Shown here: piece after piece, positions 40,700 through 50,000 of the stretch
How the letters are laid out: each line of letters begins with the position of its first letter
Numbering within the stretch: the first letter of the stretch is position 1
Origin: Prorocentrum cordatum
Lineage: Eukaryota; Sar; Dinophyceae; Prorocentrales; Prorocentraceae
Reading direction: 5' to 3'
NCBI GenBank assembly: GCA_963575745.1
Contig: CAUYUJ010018649.1
Location: forward strand, 414,623 to 467,122
DNA: 52,500 bases
Notes under the pieces: model-generated
Seen by the model: the letters and a program-made list of their open reading frames with translations, nothing else
Told to the model about the DNA's origin: nothing
The model's database searches: none
Position numbers and translations under genes: made by a program

Positions 40700-40884
40700 A
40701 TGGGCACGGAAAGAATGGGTACAATGCCCAACAACAAATGTTGTCCCAAACCACCAGCGGCCGCAGTTGTGCGGGCGGCCTTCTGTCTCGAATGGACACA
40801 AGCCGCGGCGGCGCCGACAGCGAGCCCTGTTCGAAATGAACAAGAACTGCTGTTGGGCATGTTACCCATTCTTTCCGTGCCCAT
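40700..40884. mobile_element. MITE-like inverted-repeat element
   Basis: The left arm ATGGGCACGGAAAGAATGGG, then TACAATGCCCAACA, pairs with the right arm, which reads ATGGGCACGGAAAGAATGGG then TAACATGCCCAACA on the minus strand. The element is about 185 bp. No clear target duplication is seen. Confidence 0.7.
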
Positions 40885-41054
40885 GTCGGTCGTGCCGATC
40901 ATCCGCACTTCAGTCTTCCGTGGCCAGATCCGAAAATCGGGCTCGGTATCGCTGCGTGCTGTGCGCGACGTGCGTGCCAGCGAGGCGAGGCTATAAGCTG
41001 CGCGAGCCCCCAGGGGTGGACACGTCGCTGCGCCCCCCCGGGCCGCCCGAGCGT

Positions 41055-41430
41055 ACGCGGGGGTTGTCCCGCGGTTGCCCCGTAGATGTCCTGGGAGTGC
41101 TCCGAGGTGGTCAAATTAATGCTCCACGGCCATCCCGCGGTATTCCTCGGTCTGACCCGAAGTTGCCACGCAATGACCCAATTGTTGTCCGGTGGTTGTC
41201 CCGCGGTTGTCCCGCTGTTTCCCGATGGTTGCCCCGCTGGAGCCGATGGTTTTTCCGTTATGACCGACGGTTGCCCCGCAATTATCCAGCAATTGTCCCG
41301 CGGTTGTTCTTTGCTTGTCGCGTGGGTGTCGAAAAAGTCGTCACGCGTTCACGTAATTGTCCCGCAATTGTTCCGCGATTGTCCCGTGATTCTCCCGTGG
41401 TTGTCTCACGATTGTCCCATCTGTAGATCA
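41055..41430 (+). repeat. 11-bp minisatellite block 1
   Basis: Variants of GTTGTCCCGCG at 10-12 bp spacing, irregular toward the left and denser at 41185-41425. Confidence 0.7.
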
Positions 41431-41584
41431 ATAAACAATGAGGACGATAACGAAATAGCAATACATATACATATAGTGACAGTGAAATCGATCGGTGAAC
41501 CATGGGAAAGAATGCGATCGGTAGACTGTTAGTTCTGAAACCGAAAAACCATGATATCAATTAATCGGAGATTGAAAGAATGCC

Positions 41585-41790
41585 GCGTGGTCGTCCCGCG
41601 GTTGTCCCGTGGGTGTCCCGCGAAAGGCCCGTGGATGTTCCGCGAACGGCCCGTGCTTTTCCCACGAAAGGCCCGTGGTTGCCCCGTGGTTGTTCGATTG
41701 TCAGGTGGTTGCCCTGAGGTTGTCCCTTGATCATCACATGATTGTCCCGTGGTTGTCCTGTGGTTCTTCCGCTGTTGTCCCGTCGATTGA
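41585..41790 (+). repeat. 11-bp minisatellite block 2
   Basis: The same motif, with successive CCCG starts exactly 11 bp apart across 41597-41685 (CCCGCGGTTGT, CCCGTGGGTGT, CCCGCGAAAGG and so on). Confidence 0.85.
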
Positions 41791-42225
41791 TCGGGGGATA
41801 GATAGTGAGACCGAGACATGTAGAATGATACACGCACAAACGCATGTATTGTTTGTGTGATCAAGAAACTGGGGTTGATGGTGGGAGGGAAGGGTGTACT
41901 GTGAGGCGGATGAGTAGCGATAGCGACAGATATGGAAATCGCTCGACAGATAGATCGCGAAGCCGATGCGACGCCAAATAATGAAAGCTGCATGAACCAC
42001 TAAAAAACGCTTCATCACCTGAAAGTGATCTTGTAAATACGTTACGTTTTGACGCGCGGCCCCGGAGGGGGGCAAGTCCGCGTCCCGGATCGGCTCTTGC
42101 TGCTCCCGAACTCCGCCAAAAGAGCCCTAGAGGCCAAAAGCCTGGAACGACGCTGGGATTGGTGAATACATACACGTCGAGATCCGGGGCCCCCGACGTG
42201 CTCTCGAAGACCCCCCGAAGGCCCC

Positions 42226-42423
42226 TCTCGGGTCGGGCGAAAGGGGGGGATAGCAAAGGAGGGGGTTAAGAATCAGCTCACGTAGCTGACTTTCCCGGCG
42301 CCTCCCGGCGCCGGAGGCGGCCATGTATCGAAGAACGGGCCCCTCGGCGAGGCCGAAACCAGCTGCATGCAGCAGATTTCGTAACCCCCCCTTTCCCGAA
42401 CCCCCCCTTTCGCCCGACCCGAG
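42226..42423. mobile_element. MITE-like element family F, copy 1
   Basis: The left end CTCGGGTCGGGCGAAAGGGG pairs with the right end, which reads the same 20 bases on the minus strand. The interior CTTTCCCGGCGCCTCCCGGC, GCGGCCATGTATCGA and AAACCAGCTGCATGCAGCAG matches 45654-45852. It is about 198 bp. Confidence 0.8.
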
Positions 42424-42615
42424 AAGGCTCCTCCCGCCGCCGCCCAGCGAGGCGCCCGAAGCCCGTTGAGATCTCCCGCCACCCGCCAGCAGGGCGCGAG
42501 ACACTGGCCGGCCCAGCTCGCGCGCGTCGGCCGGATGAGCGCCCGGGACGGCGCCGGGGGTGTCACCGATAGATTGGGAAGGAAGATGGAGCGGGAGGAA
42601 AGGAGGATGACTCGC

Positions 42616-42738
42616 CATCGCTCGGACGTCCATTTCCCGTGCATTTTTCGGTTTCGTGCGTGTTTTTTTTGCTCGATGATCCAGGATGTTCCTCAAGGGT
42701 CCTCGCCGAGGAAAAAATACACACGTCCGAGCGATGCC
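42616..42738. mobile_element. MITE-like element family E, copy 1
   Basis: The termini CATCGCTCGGACGTCC and, from the right on the minus strand, GCATCGCTCGGACGTGTG form an inverted repeat of about 14 bp. It is about 123 bp long, with TTTTTCGGTTTCGTGCGTGT inside. Confidence 0.75.
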
Positions 42739-42837
42739 AGGATGAGGAAGAGAAGGACCTGTGCAGACACAAGACGCGTCAACGCTGTTGCAGTGAACCC
42801 TCCCGCCAAGTTCCCTCCTCATGGGGCTCTACAGAGC

Positions 42838-42975
42838 TGAGGAGGAGGAGGATGTGAAGGAGCTGGTATAGGAGCACGGGAACAAGGAGCAGGAGCAGGA
42901 GGAGGAGGAGGAGGAGGAGGAGGAGGAGGAGGAGGAGGAGGAGGAGGAGGAGAAGGGGGAGGAGGAGGAGAGGCA
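42838..42975. repeat. GGA microsatellite
   Basis: About 130 bp rich in GGA triplets, the core at 42895-42953 nearly pure. Confidence 0.95.
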
Positions 42976-44110
42976 GAGCAGGACCCCAGGAGAAGCCGGA
43001 GGGACAGCGGGAGCAACAGCAGGAGCAGGGCGACGGAAATGCACGAAGAGGAGCCAGGAGCAGGCGGAGGATCCTGAAAGTCCTCATGACGCGGCCCGAA
43101 ATCGTCGGGCCCCGGCGGCGCGCAAGACGCGCCGCCCCAGCCCGCGTCGAGGCAGCAGGGGGGGATCCCTCTGGCTGGTGGGCGGGAGGGCGGGGAGGCG
43201 TGAGGGGGGAGCGAGGGCGGGGGTTGGATCCCGCTCCGGCGGGGCGGCGGCAGGAGGCCGGGACTGAGCGGCAGGAGGAGGGAGGAAGCGGAAGGAGGAG
43301 CAGGGAGGACCCACGCGTGCACTGTCCTGATTGCTTCCAGACGGGCCGCCTCCGAAGACCCGACCCTTTCCCCAGGGCCAGGTCTGGGGCGAGGGAGGAC
43401 CCGCGGGCGTCTCGACCCAGCCCCCCGGGCCAGCTCTTCGTCCCAGGGCACTCCGTGACGGCTCGGGGGGGAGGGGGGGCCCGGGGAGAGGACCGTGGGC
43501 ACCCCGAGCCGACAAAGAAAACACCCGCCGTGGTATGTTTCCGCGGCGCGGGCAGATCTGGAAGGGGGAAAAAAGAAAAGGCCCAAGAGGGCCCCAAGAG
43601 GCCCAAAACATTGATTTTCCAAAAAGAACGCGTATATGTTTAGCAAATACGGCTTTTCGGCTTTCACGGCGTTGACGACGGCCCAAGACGCCCCCAATAC
43701 CGCCCCAAGACTGCCCAAGAGGCCAAGAGGCCCCGAAAACGGCCCAAGAGGGCCCCAAGACGGTCCAAGAGGCGCCCAAGACGAGCGGCGGGGGGGGGAG
43801 AAGGGGGGGCGCACCACTGAAACAACACGGAAACAAACGCACCGCGCCAGCGGGATCCGCTGCGGACAAACAACACAGTTACGCACAGGGGCCCGAACCC
43901 ACTGGGTGCGCGCGCGCCGCACGTGGTGACTACAAGGGGAACCGCATAAACAAACAACAGGATGCGGGGAGAAAGAGGGCGGGTAAACGGAGACTGAGGC
44001 GCGCGCGAGGGCGACGAGAACGACAGCACGACGACGACAACGCCCGCCCGCGCCGCGCCCAGCTCAAACCGCAGCTCTGCCACGGCCCCCAAACAGCGCT
44101 CTCTGAAAAG
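42976..44110. other. No gene seen; GC-rich, GCCCAAGA theme
   Basis: Frames up to 367 codons on the minus strand are Pro/Ser/Leu-rich readings of GC-rich and GGA-repeat DNA. 43680-43775 repeats CCCAAGAGG and CCCAAGACG variants. Confidence 0.5.
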
Positions 44111-44119
44111 GGAGAAGGG

Positions 44120-44306
44120 TTGGGTCGGGCGTGTCCCCCTACAGAGGGATTTGACGAAAAATAAAATACCCTAAACATTCCCCAGAAAGGTCAAAAAATA
44201 TTCAAACAATAGTCCCCAGACTATGTTTGGATTATTGTCGGATAATGTTTGGGGAATTGTTTATTTTCGTCGAAAATCCCCCTGTAGGGGGACAGGCCCG
44301 ACTTAA
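44120..44306. mobile_element. MITE-like element family C, copy 3
   Basis: Left TTGGGTCGGGCGTGTCCCCC and right end reading TTAAGTCGGGCCTGTCCCCC on the minus strand. It is 187 bp. The flanking octamers GAGAAGGG and CAAAAGGG agree at six of eight positions. A G run follows at 44310-44327. Confidence 0.82.
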
Positions 44307-44327
44307 CAAAAGGGGGGGGGGGGGGGG

Positions 44328-44779
44328 ACGCGTCGGAAACACAGCGGGCCCCGCGCGCGCGGCTGGCGGCGACGGGGCCCCCACGGGCGTCAGCGTGGCG
44401 ACACCCCGGCGGACCCATCAAGTTCCTGAGGGAGGCTGGCGGGAACCCGCAGGCGCAGGTGCTTATAACGCGGAAAAACCTGCCATCGTAGTCTTTCACA
44501 GCGCGAGCATGCATCGAGGGAGAATAGCAAGGGGAACGAGGAGGAGCCAGGCGCGTTCGCGCCATACCTGACACCCGACCCCCCCACTCACCCCCAGCTA
44601 TTTCGTTGACTGTTCCGCGGCCAACTCGCGCGATTCGTTCACGCCATCCATCCGTTCAAGGGCCCGCGATGCAGACGCGGGGGGGCGCAGCGAACATCTC
44701 GCGAAGTACGGCCCGCAGGTCGCATCAACTGGCGCATCGCATCCGCCGCCGCGGTCTTGACGGTCACACGGCAGGGGAG
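44328..44779. other. No gene seen
   Basis: GC-rich sequence after the G run. The frames on both strands lack protein-like character. Confidence 0.4.
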
Positions 44780-45075
44780 GAATAGGCATGGGAATAACCC
44801 TGCGGCGCCGCGAGCCCCCTCCCTGGGCAGTGGCAGCGGCTGAAAGGCGCCTGGGCCCTCCGTCTTGGAGGCCTGGTGGGGCGCCAGCATGCCGGCCAGC
44901 ACCAGGAGGGCTGGCTCGGGCCCCGCGTAGGAATAGGAATAACCCTGGGGCGCCGCGAGCCCCCTCCCCGGCAGTGACAGCGGCAGCAGGGCGCCTGGGT
45001 CCTCCGTCTTGGAGGCCCGGTGGGGCGCCAGCGTGCGGGCCAGCGCCGGGGGGGCTGCCTCGGGCCCCGCGGCGC
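44780..45075. repeat. Tandem duplication, about 146-bp unit
   Basis: AATAACCCTGSGGCGCCGCG, CCTCCGTCTTGGAGGCC, GGTGGGGCGCCAGC and GGGCCCCGCG recur in both halves. Confidence 0.8.
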
Positions 45076-45296
45076 CCCCTGCAGCGCGCCGCCCGAGGCC
45101 CCCACCGCCGGCGCCATCACCCGGGGGAACTTTTGCCCGAGGGGTGCACTGCAGCCGCGGCGCAAGGAAGCCCGAGAGAGGAGCAGGGCGGAGATGGGCG
45201 GCCGAAGCCACGAGCCCCGCCCCCGCCCAAGACGCCCCCCCCCCCCCCCCCTAAAACCCTTCTCCCTCGCAGCCGCCTCGCCGCGACGGTTCAGGG

Positions 45297-45455
45297 GCCC
45301 TTTCCTGGGCGGCCAGCAGGTACCTCGCAAGTGTCTTTCCTGAGCCGCCCGCAGGCACCTCCAAAGTGCCTTTCCTGGGCTGCCCGCAGGCACCTCCCAA
45401 ATGCCTTACCTGGGCTGCCCGCAGGCACCGCGCAAGTGCCTTCCCCAGGCGCCCG
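45297..45455. repeat. Minisatellite, about 35-bp unit, four copies
   Basis: The unit is GCAGGCACCTCCCAARTGCC followed by TTTCCTGGGCTGCCC, with variation in the first and last copies. Confidence 0.8.
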
Positions 45456-45653
45456 CACTTGCTTCGAGGGCGGTCTAAGAGATATCCTCGGGATGGGGGG
45501 CGGCCCGAGACCCGGGGGCGGGGGCGGCGGGGCGGGGCAGGCCCCCCGCCGACCCTGCACTCTCCGGGGCAGCAGCCCCGGAGAGAAGTCCGGCGCGGAG
45601 AAGAGACTGGGCCCGCCCACTGCGCTGCCAATCGAACCCGCCTCCTCTCGCTT

Positions 45654-45852
45654 GACTCGGACCGGGCAAAGGGGGGGATAGCAAAGGGGGGGTTTGAGAA
45701 TCAGCTCCGGGAACTGATTTCCCGGCGCCTCCTGGCGCCGGGAGGCGGCCATGTATCGAGTAATGGGCCCCTCGGTGGGGCCGAAACCAGCTGCATGCAG
45801 CAGATTTCGTAACCCCCCCTTTCCCAATCCCCCCTTTCGTCCGGCCCGATTG
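45654..45852. mobile_element. MITE-like element family F, copy 2
   Basis: Same landmarks as 42226-42423, with the left end GACTCGGACCGGGCAAAGG and a right end pairing with it imperfectly. It abuts the downstream edge of the coding-like stretch at 45853-46860. Confidence 0.78.
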
Positions 45853-46860
45853 ACCACGTCCAGCAGCCGCTGGGCCCCCTGAGCGAGAACTCCGCTCGGC
45901 GCGCCGACGCCAGCCTCGACCCCGCTCCGCGCCCTACGGGACACCCGCAGCCCCGAGAAAAGAGGTCCGCGACGTCGGGGGCCTCGCCGCCGACGAGGAA
46001 CTGGATCTCCACCATATCCGGCCAGTCTTCTCGCGCTGGGCCTTCGATCGCCCGGCCCTGCGATGGATCCCACATCCAGCAGGTCGCCGTCTCCCAGTGC
46101 TGCGCAACAGCCAGCCGACCGCGCGGCATCACCCCCAACGTCCCCGTCGCCGCCCCCCCCCATGCGCATGACTGCAGAAACCCACTGGTCAGGGGCGCAT
46201 CTTCGTCTTGACGCGCGCCGCGCGCAATTGCCTTCTCCCCCTTCCCCCTCTCCTTCTGAGCCTCCGAGTTGAAGGCCCGCTTCTCCTCGAGCATCAGCTG
46301 GGCCATCCTCCCGTCGAGCGGGGCCAGACGCGCGGCGCAGGTCGCGCCGATGGACGCGCGCAACTCCGCCTCGTCTGCGAGCGCGAGCCTGGCCAGCGCC
46401 GCGACTATCTCTCGGCGTTGGACAAACCTCCCTTTAGTAAACATCCCCTTAATGAAAACTGCCTGGGACCGAAACCGACGGACCAAGACCCGCAAAAATG
46501 ACGGCCGCGACGCCCTCTCGCGAACCGAAAACGGCCAATTCCTTAATCGACGTGTCAGGGTAGGAGGTCTGTCCACCCCCGAATCTCGTCGACAGACTTC
46601 TTCCTGCCTGCGGAGCCCTCGCCCGTTGCCTCTGCCCGCCGCTGCGCCGGCCGCGCAAAAGCCTCGGCCTGCCTGCGGCGCCCACGCGGTGCGGGGCGCC
46701 GTCGCTGTCGCCGGCGCAGCGATGGCAGCGCCGGCCGCGCGCGCGTGGAGCTCGAAGAAAAGGGCTGCAGACGCGCTGCCGGAAGTCAGCCAGGCCCGAG
46801 GCGCGAGGCTCGCGCGTCAAGCGAGACAGATCACCCGGATCGAGGAGAGGCCCTAGAGTT
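45853..46860 (-). pseudogene. Disrupted coding-like stretch, product unknown
   Basis: On the minus strand the part before the insertion reads AEATGEGSAGRKKSVDEI and the part after it reads REIVAALARLALADEAELRA, then LMLEEKRAFNSEAQKERGKG, a predicted charged helix resembling a coiled coil. The 159-bp family G element at 46421-46579 separates them. The composition is more natural than that of nearby chance frames but still alanine- and arginine-rich. A LINE ORF1 relic is one possibility. No domain is recognised. Confidence 0.35.
46421..46579 (+). mobile_element. Short insertion, family G copy 2
   Basis: Matches 1611-1769 over its whole length with about one change in ten, from ACAAACCTCCCTTTAGTAAA to GGTCTGTCCACCCC. 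No clean duplication is visible at this site. Confidence 0.75.
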
Positions 46861-47208
46861 CTGCCTCCCCCAGCTTGACGGCAGCCCCTGTTCATGCTAC
46901 CCACCGAGTGCGAACCTGTCGAACTGTGCCGATGACCAATTCGGGGCAGCTGGGGCATGGGATCGTTTTGCACAGCAAGTGCCCCAGGGCGCGACAGAGG
47001 CGATGAAGGCGCGAAGGAGCATTGGCAGAACAGACCTCTCCACATTGAACTCGAGCCCCCGTCTCAGCATCAATAGAACAGAAGCCACCAGCCCAATTTA
47101 CTCCTGCTTCCTGCATTCCGACTGCACTCTCACTCACCACTCCCGCCAATGACGTAAATCCAGAAAGCTCGGGAAGGGGTAGCACGCGCGACGCGTCGTC
47201 TCAGCAGC
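46861..47208. other. No gene seen
   Basis: Mixed composition with weak frames on both strands (about 46892-47185 minus). Nothing recognised. Confidence 0.35.
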
Positions 47209-47639
47209 GTGGAATCCATACAAATGGCACAGGGTTTTTTCCCCAAGCTCCTCATCCTACAGCAATGCCACGAAAGACCAGCCGACCTGCTCTCCGAGGT
47301 CGTCGGTTATGTTCACGTCGTCGCTGATCCGCAGCAGCGGGGAGGGCCCTATAGGTTGGAATTCCTCCCTGGCGGGGTGGCACGAAGTGAGGCAGGACTT
47401 GGAAGGATTCTGGGAGTGGCTAGTGGAGGGTAGAGGAACTTGGCGATGCGGCGGGGGGCGGGCATCCGAAGAGGTCGGTCCCAGTGGCTCCCACCAACTG
47501 CAGGTTCAACCCTTCCCCCGAAGGTTTGGCCATCTTCCAGATCCTGGTTGTCGAGGGGTCGGGAGCGACCCCTTCAGCGCCCCGTCCATGTGGGCGTCGG
47601 CAGGGACCATCGCCGCGCCTGCGGCGCGCCGTTGACGCC

Positions 47640-47735
47640 CCGCGACGGCATGGAGCTGGCGCAGCGGCCAGGCAAGCGGAGCGCTGGTCGCGCTAGCAAG
47701 CTGGCGCAGCGGCCAGACCAGCGGAGCGCGGCCTG
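47640..47735. repeat. Tandem duplication, about 44-bp unit
   Basis: CTGGCGCAGCGGCCAG followed by CAAGCGGAGCGC or CCAGCGGAGCGC occurs twice. Confidence 0.7.
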
Positions 47736-47745
47736 TGCGCGGCCC

Positions 47746-47768
47746 CTTGAGCCAGAATGGCTTGAGCC
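47746..47768 (-). other. Tandem spliced-leader relict
   Basis: On the minus strand GGCTCAAG is followed directly by CCATTCTGGCTCAAG. The second part matches the last 15 leader bases with one change. The first matches the last eight. This is what remains when a retroposed leader is trans-spliced again at its own TAG. Confidence 0.6.
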
Positions 47769-47927
47769 CTTTCCATATCGCTGAATTGTTTTCTATCCGC
47801 GGACGCGCATCACAACCGACCCAAGGCTCAAAACAAAACACGTTACCATCTTATCCGCAATCGGAGTAGAAAGAAAAGCTGCGTACATATGAGGAGGATA
47901 CAGGAAGAACAACAAAAATATCACAAA

Positions 47928-48052
47928 TATTCGGAAATCTGCGTAATGTCTTGGGTCGCCTTGCCTGGCGCGCTTCGCGCGCCAGGTGCGGCGCCAGAGG
48001 CGCCGCCAGGGGACCCAACGCAGATTCAAGAACTCCGCACGAAGCTCCGAAA
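47928..48052. mobile_element. Hairpin element family B, diverged copy
   Basis: ATTCGGAAATCTGCGT at the left pairs loosely with ACGCAGATTCAAGAACTCCG at the right. The core GCCTGGCGCGCTTCGCGCGC and GGCGCCAGAGGCGCCGCC is itself palindromic. Confidence 0.5.
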
Positions 48053-48145
48053 TGTATGTTTATGCCTTCTGTCGCTCCTCGGCAGGAGGAAGCGGGTGAG
48101 CAGGAGGATGAGCACGAGGCAGATGAGATGAGGAGGAGGAGGTGG

Positions 48146-48285
48146 GTAAACCCAAACGCACCGATACTGCTGCTCCCCAGACCTCTCCTGGGGCGCGTTC
48201 TGACCAGGACTTGGAGGCGCATCCAGCGTTGGCGACGAGGGCGTCCCAGGGGAAGGGTAGCAGTAACGGTGCCTTCTCCCCTCTG
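48146..48285. repeat. Dispersed repeat family H, copy 3
   Basis: CACCGATACTGCTGCTCCCC and AGGGTAGCAGTAACGGTGCC are its two ends and form an imperfect inverted pair. A detached right end (GGGTAGCAGTAGCGGTGCC) recurs at 48491-48510. Confidence 0.65.
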
Positions 48286-48324
48286 ATAAGAAGGGAACGG
48301 AGAATGACATAAAGATAACAAATC

Positions 48325-48456
48325 GAAGGTCCGAGCGGATTTCTCGGATCCGCGCTGGACCCCCCTGGCGGCGCCTCCGGCGCCGCCCCTGGCGCGCCCC
48401 GCGCGCGCCAGGGAGGCGGGTCCAACGCGGATCCGGGAAATCCGCGCGGACCCCCG
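48325..48456. mobile_element. Hairpin element family B, copy 2
   Basis: GAAGGTCCGAGCGGATTTCT pairs with the right arm, which reads GGGGGTCCGCGCGGATTTCC on the minus strand. The core is GGCGGCGCCTCCGGCGCC, as in the copy at 6636. Confidence 0.75.
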
Positions 48457-48762
48457 AGTTTCTATGCTCATGCCATTCTTCGTTCCCCTGGGGTAGCAGT
48501 AGCGGTGCCTTCTTTTTTCCCCCTCCGAGAGGGAGGGGCGCGGGCAGGAGGCGAGAGAGCGCTGCAAAAGTGCAGCCCGCGCGGGCATCGGGCGGCAGCC
48601 GCGGCGGCGCCGCGCGCCCCGCTCACGCAGCGGGCCCCCCCCCCCCCTGGTCTCGCTGGAGCCCCGCGGCGGCCGTCGGCCAGGCTCGCGCCCGGATCGC
48701 CGCTGGGATCGCCGCGGGGGTGCGAAGCTGGAGAGACAAGTGCGCGCAGAAGGCATCTCCAA

Positions 48763-48920
48763 GGGGCCCAGGGACACACATATAAATACACACAAATAAC
48801 AGGATTCCCCATGTTTTCAATTTTTTAGAGTGTTTGTCTCCCCCCCCGCTTCCCATATTTTCCCATATTCTCCTGGGAGTCGACGATTACTTGTGTCTGT
48901 GTGCTTCTTTTCCTCCTGAC
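48763..48920 (+). repeat. Dispersed repeat family A, copy 3
   Basis: GGGGCCCAGGGACACACA, AAATACACACAAATAACAGG, TTCCCATATTCTCCTGGGAG and TCGACGATTACTTGTGTCTG in order. Confidence 0.8.
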
Positions 48921-49299
48921 ATCTGTACATCCCCGCCGTGCCCAGGCCAGGGCCGTCCTGAGCCCCAGGAGGGTGCGCATACGCCCTCCTGGCCGAGGCC
49001 AGGAGGGCCTGCACACCGCCCTGGGGCCCAGGATGGGCCCTGCCTTGGGCACGGCGGGGATGTACAGATGCGGGCGCGGCCGCAACAAAAACCCTCTCAA
49101 GAAACCCAACCCTGAGAACCCCTGCGCGAGGTGCACCTGAGGGGGAACCTGGAGCGCCCTGAGCGCAGCAGCCCCCCCCCAAACGCCTGCGGGAAGCCAC
49201 CGCGCAGCGCGAGGAACGGAGAAGCCCAGGATGCCCTGACGAAAAGCAGATGGTTTCTTGACGCGCGCCCCCACTGTATAGATGCCTTTGTCGGAACAA
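48921..49299. other. No gene seen; inverted pair around a GC-rich loop
   Basis: CATCTGTACATCCCCGCCGT at about 48920 pairs with the strand complement of ACGGCGGGGATGTACAGATG at about 49051. Both flank CCAGG-rich text, giving an imperfect hairpin of about 150 bp. Confidence 0.55.
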
Positions 49300-49354
49300 A
49301 AAGCTTGAACATAAACTTGCGGAGGTCCGTGCGGATTTTTCGGATCAGCGCTGG
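49300..49354. repeat. Hairpin element family B, half copy
   Basis: ATAAACTTGCGGAGGTCCGT and GCGGATTTTTCGGATCAGCG match the left arm only. A family A repeat starts where the right arm should be, so one insertion may have truncated the other. Confidence 0.65.
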
Positions 49355-49358
49355 TGAA

Positions 49359-49493
49359 GGGGCCCTGGGACACACAAATTAATAGACACAAGGAACAGGA
49401 TTCCCCAGATTTTCCCATATGTTCTGGGTTTCTGTCGTCCCCCCCACTTCCCATAGTTTCTCAGACTTTCTGGGGAATCGACGATTCATTGAC
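49359..49493 (+). repeat. Dispersed repeat family A, copy 4
   Basis: GGGGCCCTGGGACACACA, ACAGGATTCCCCAGATTTTC and CTGGGGAATCGACGATTCAT. Confidence 0.8.
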
Positions 49494-49563
49494 GAAGAGG
49501 AGGAGGAAGAGGAAGAGGAGGAGGAGGAGGAAAAGGAGGAGCAGGAGGAGGAGGGAGGAGGGC
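49494..49563. repeat. GAG microsatellite
   Basis: GAG/GGA triplets with scattered substitutions, starting at the 3' end of a family A copy. Confidence 0.9.
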
Positions 49564-49715
49564 GGCACGAGGGTGCCACGGACACTGGGCCGCCGAAGGG
49601 AAGAGGTGGCAGCCACCACCGCGGATCCACGCGGGTCCACGCGAGGGGACACAGCGGCAGGCCTGGGAGGAGCTCGATGTAGACTCGGAGGCAATTGCTG
49701 GCATAATTTTCTCAG

Positions 49716-50000
49716 ATGGAACTCGTGGCTTCCAAGACAGGTGAGAAGACCACTGAGCTAAGCCAGATTCAAGCGGAGCTTGCCAGAATAAGCGTGATTG
49801 GGCCGGGTGTCACCAGACTGAGCCAGATTAGGCCAGTTTTCGACCGGGGTCTACCAGCGCCAATTCTGACTATCACCTCCCAAGAGTTGCATCTTAAGCT
49901 AGGCGGTCATAATCGCATGCCGAGATGGAGTATGTCTGGACCAGCCTGGCTTCTAGGTGGGTTACTAAGTGCCTTGAATAGCTTAAGAAGGGATGCATAG
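49716..50000 (+). CDS. Doubtful small open frame, 94 codons
   Basis: Composition is natural (ELSQIQAELARISVIGPGVT) and the sequence is less GC-rich than its surroundings. No domain, splice site or repeat match supports it. GAGCYAAGCCAGATT-like text occurs twice inside. Confidence 0.2.
   Translation: MELVASKTGEKTTELSQIQAELARISVIGPGVTRLSQIRPVFDRGLPAPILTITSQELHLKLGGHNRMPRWSMSGPAWLLGGLLSALNSLRRDA

Larger units (their letters stand above)
40258..42225. other. No gene seen; inverted-repeat element and 11-bp minisatellites
   Basis: The identifiable items are the inverted-repeat element at 40700 and the two minisatellite blocks. 41431-41584 and 41795-41960 are AT-richer with GATCGAT and GATAGAT words and look non-coding. 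Confidence 0.5.
47256..47768 (-). pseudogene. Possible retroposed transcript with leader relict
   Basis: Begins with the decayed leader at 47746-47768 on the minus strand. Near the far end the frame reads LLRISDDVNITDDLGEQVGW then SFVALL and TAG at about 47256, which is protein-like. The region between is GC-rich and interrupted by stops in that frame. The plus strand is also open at 47209-47433, so the coding strand is not proven. Confidence 0.25.

Noticed and set aside
42819-43922. 367-codon minus-strand frame
   Set aside because: Much of it is a Pro/Ser/Leu reading of a GGA microsatellite and GC-rich DNA.
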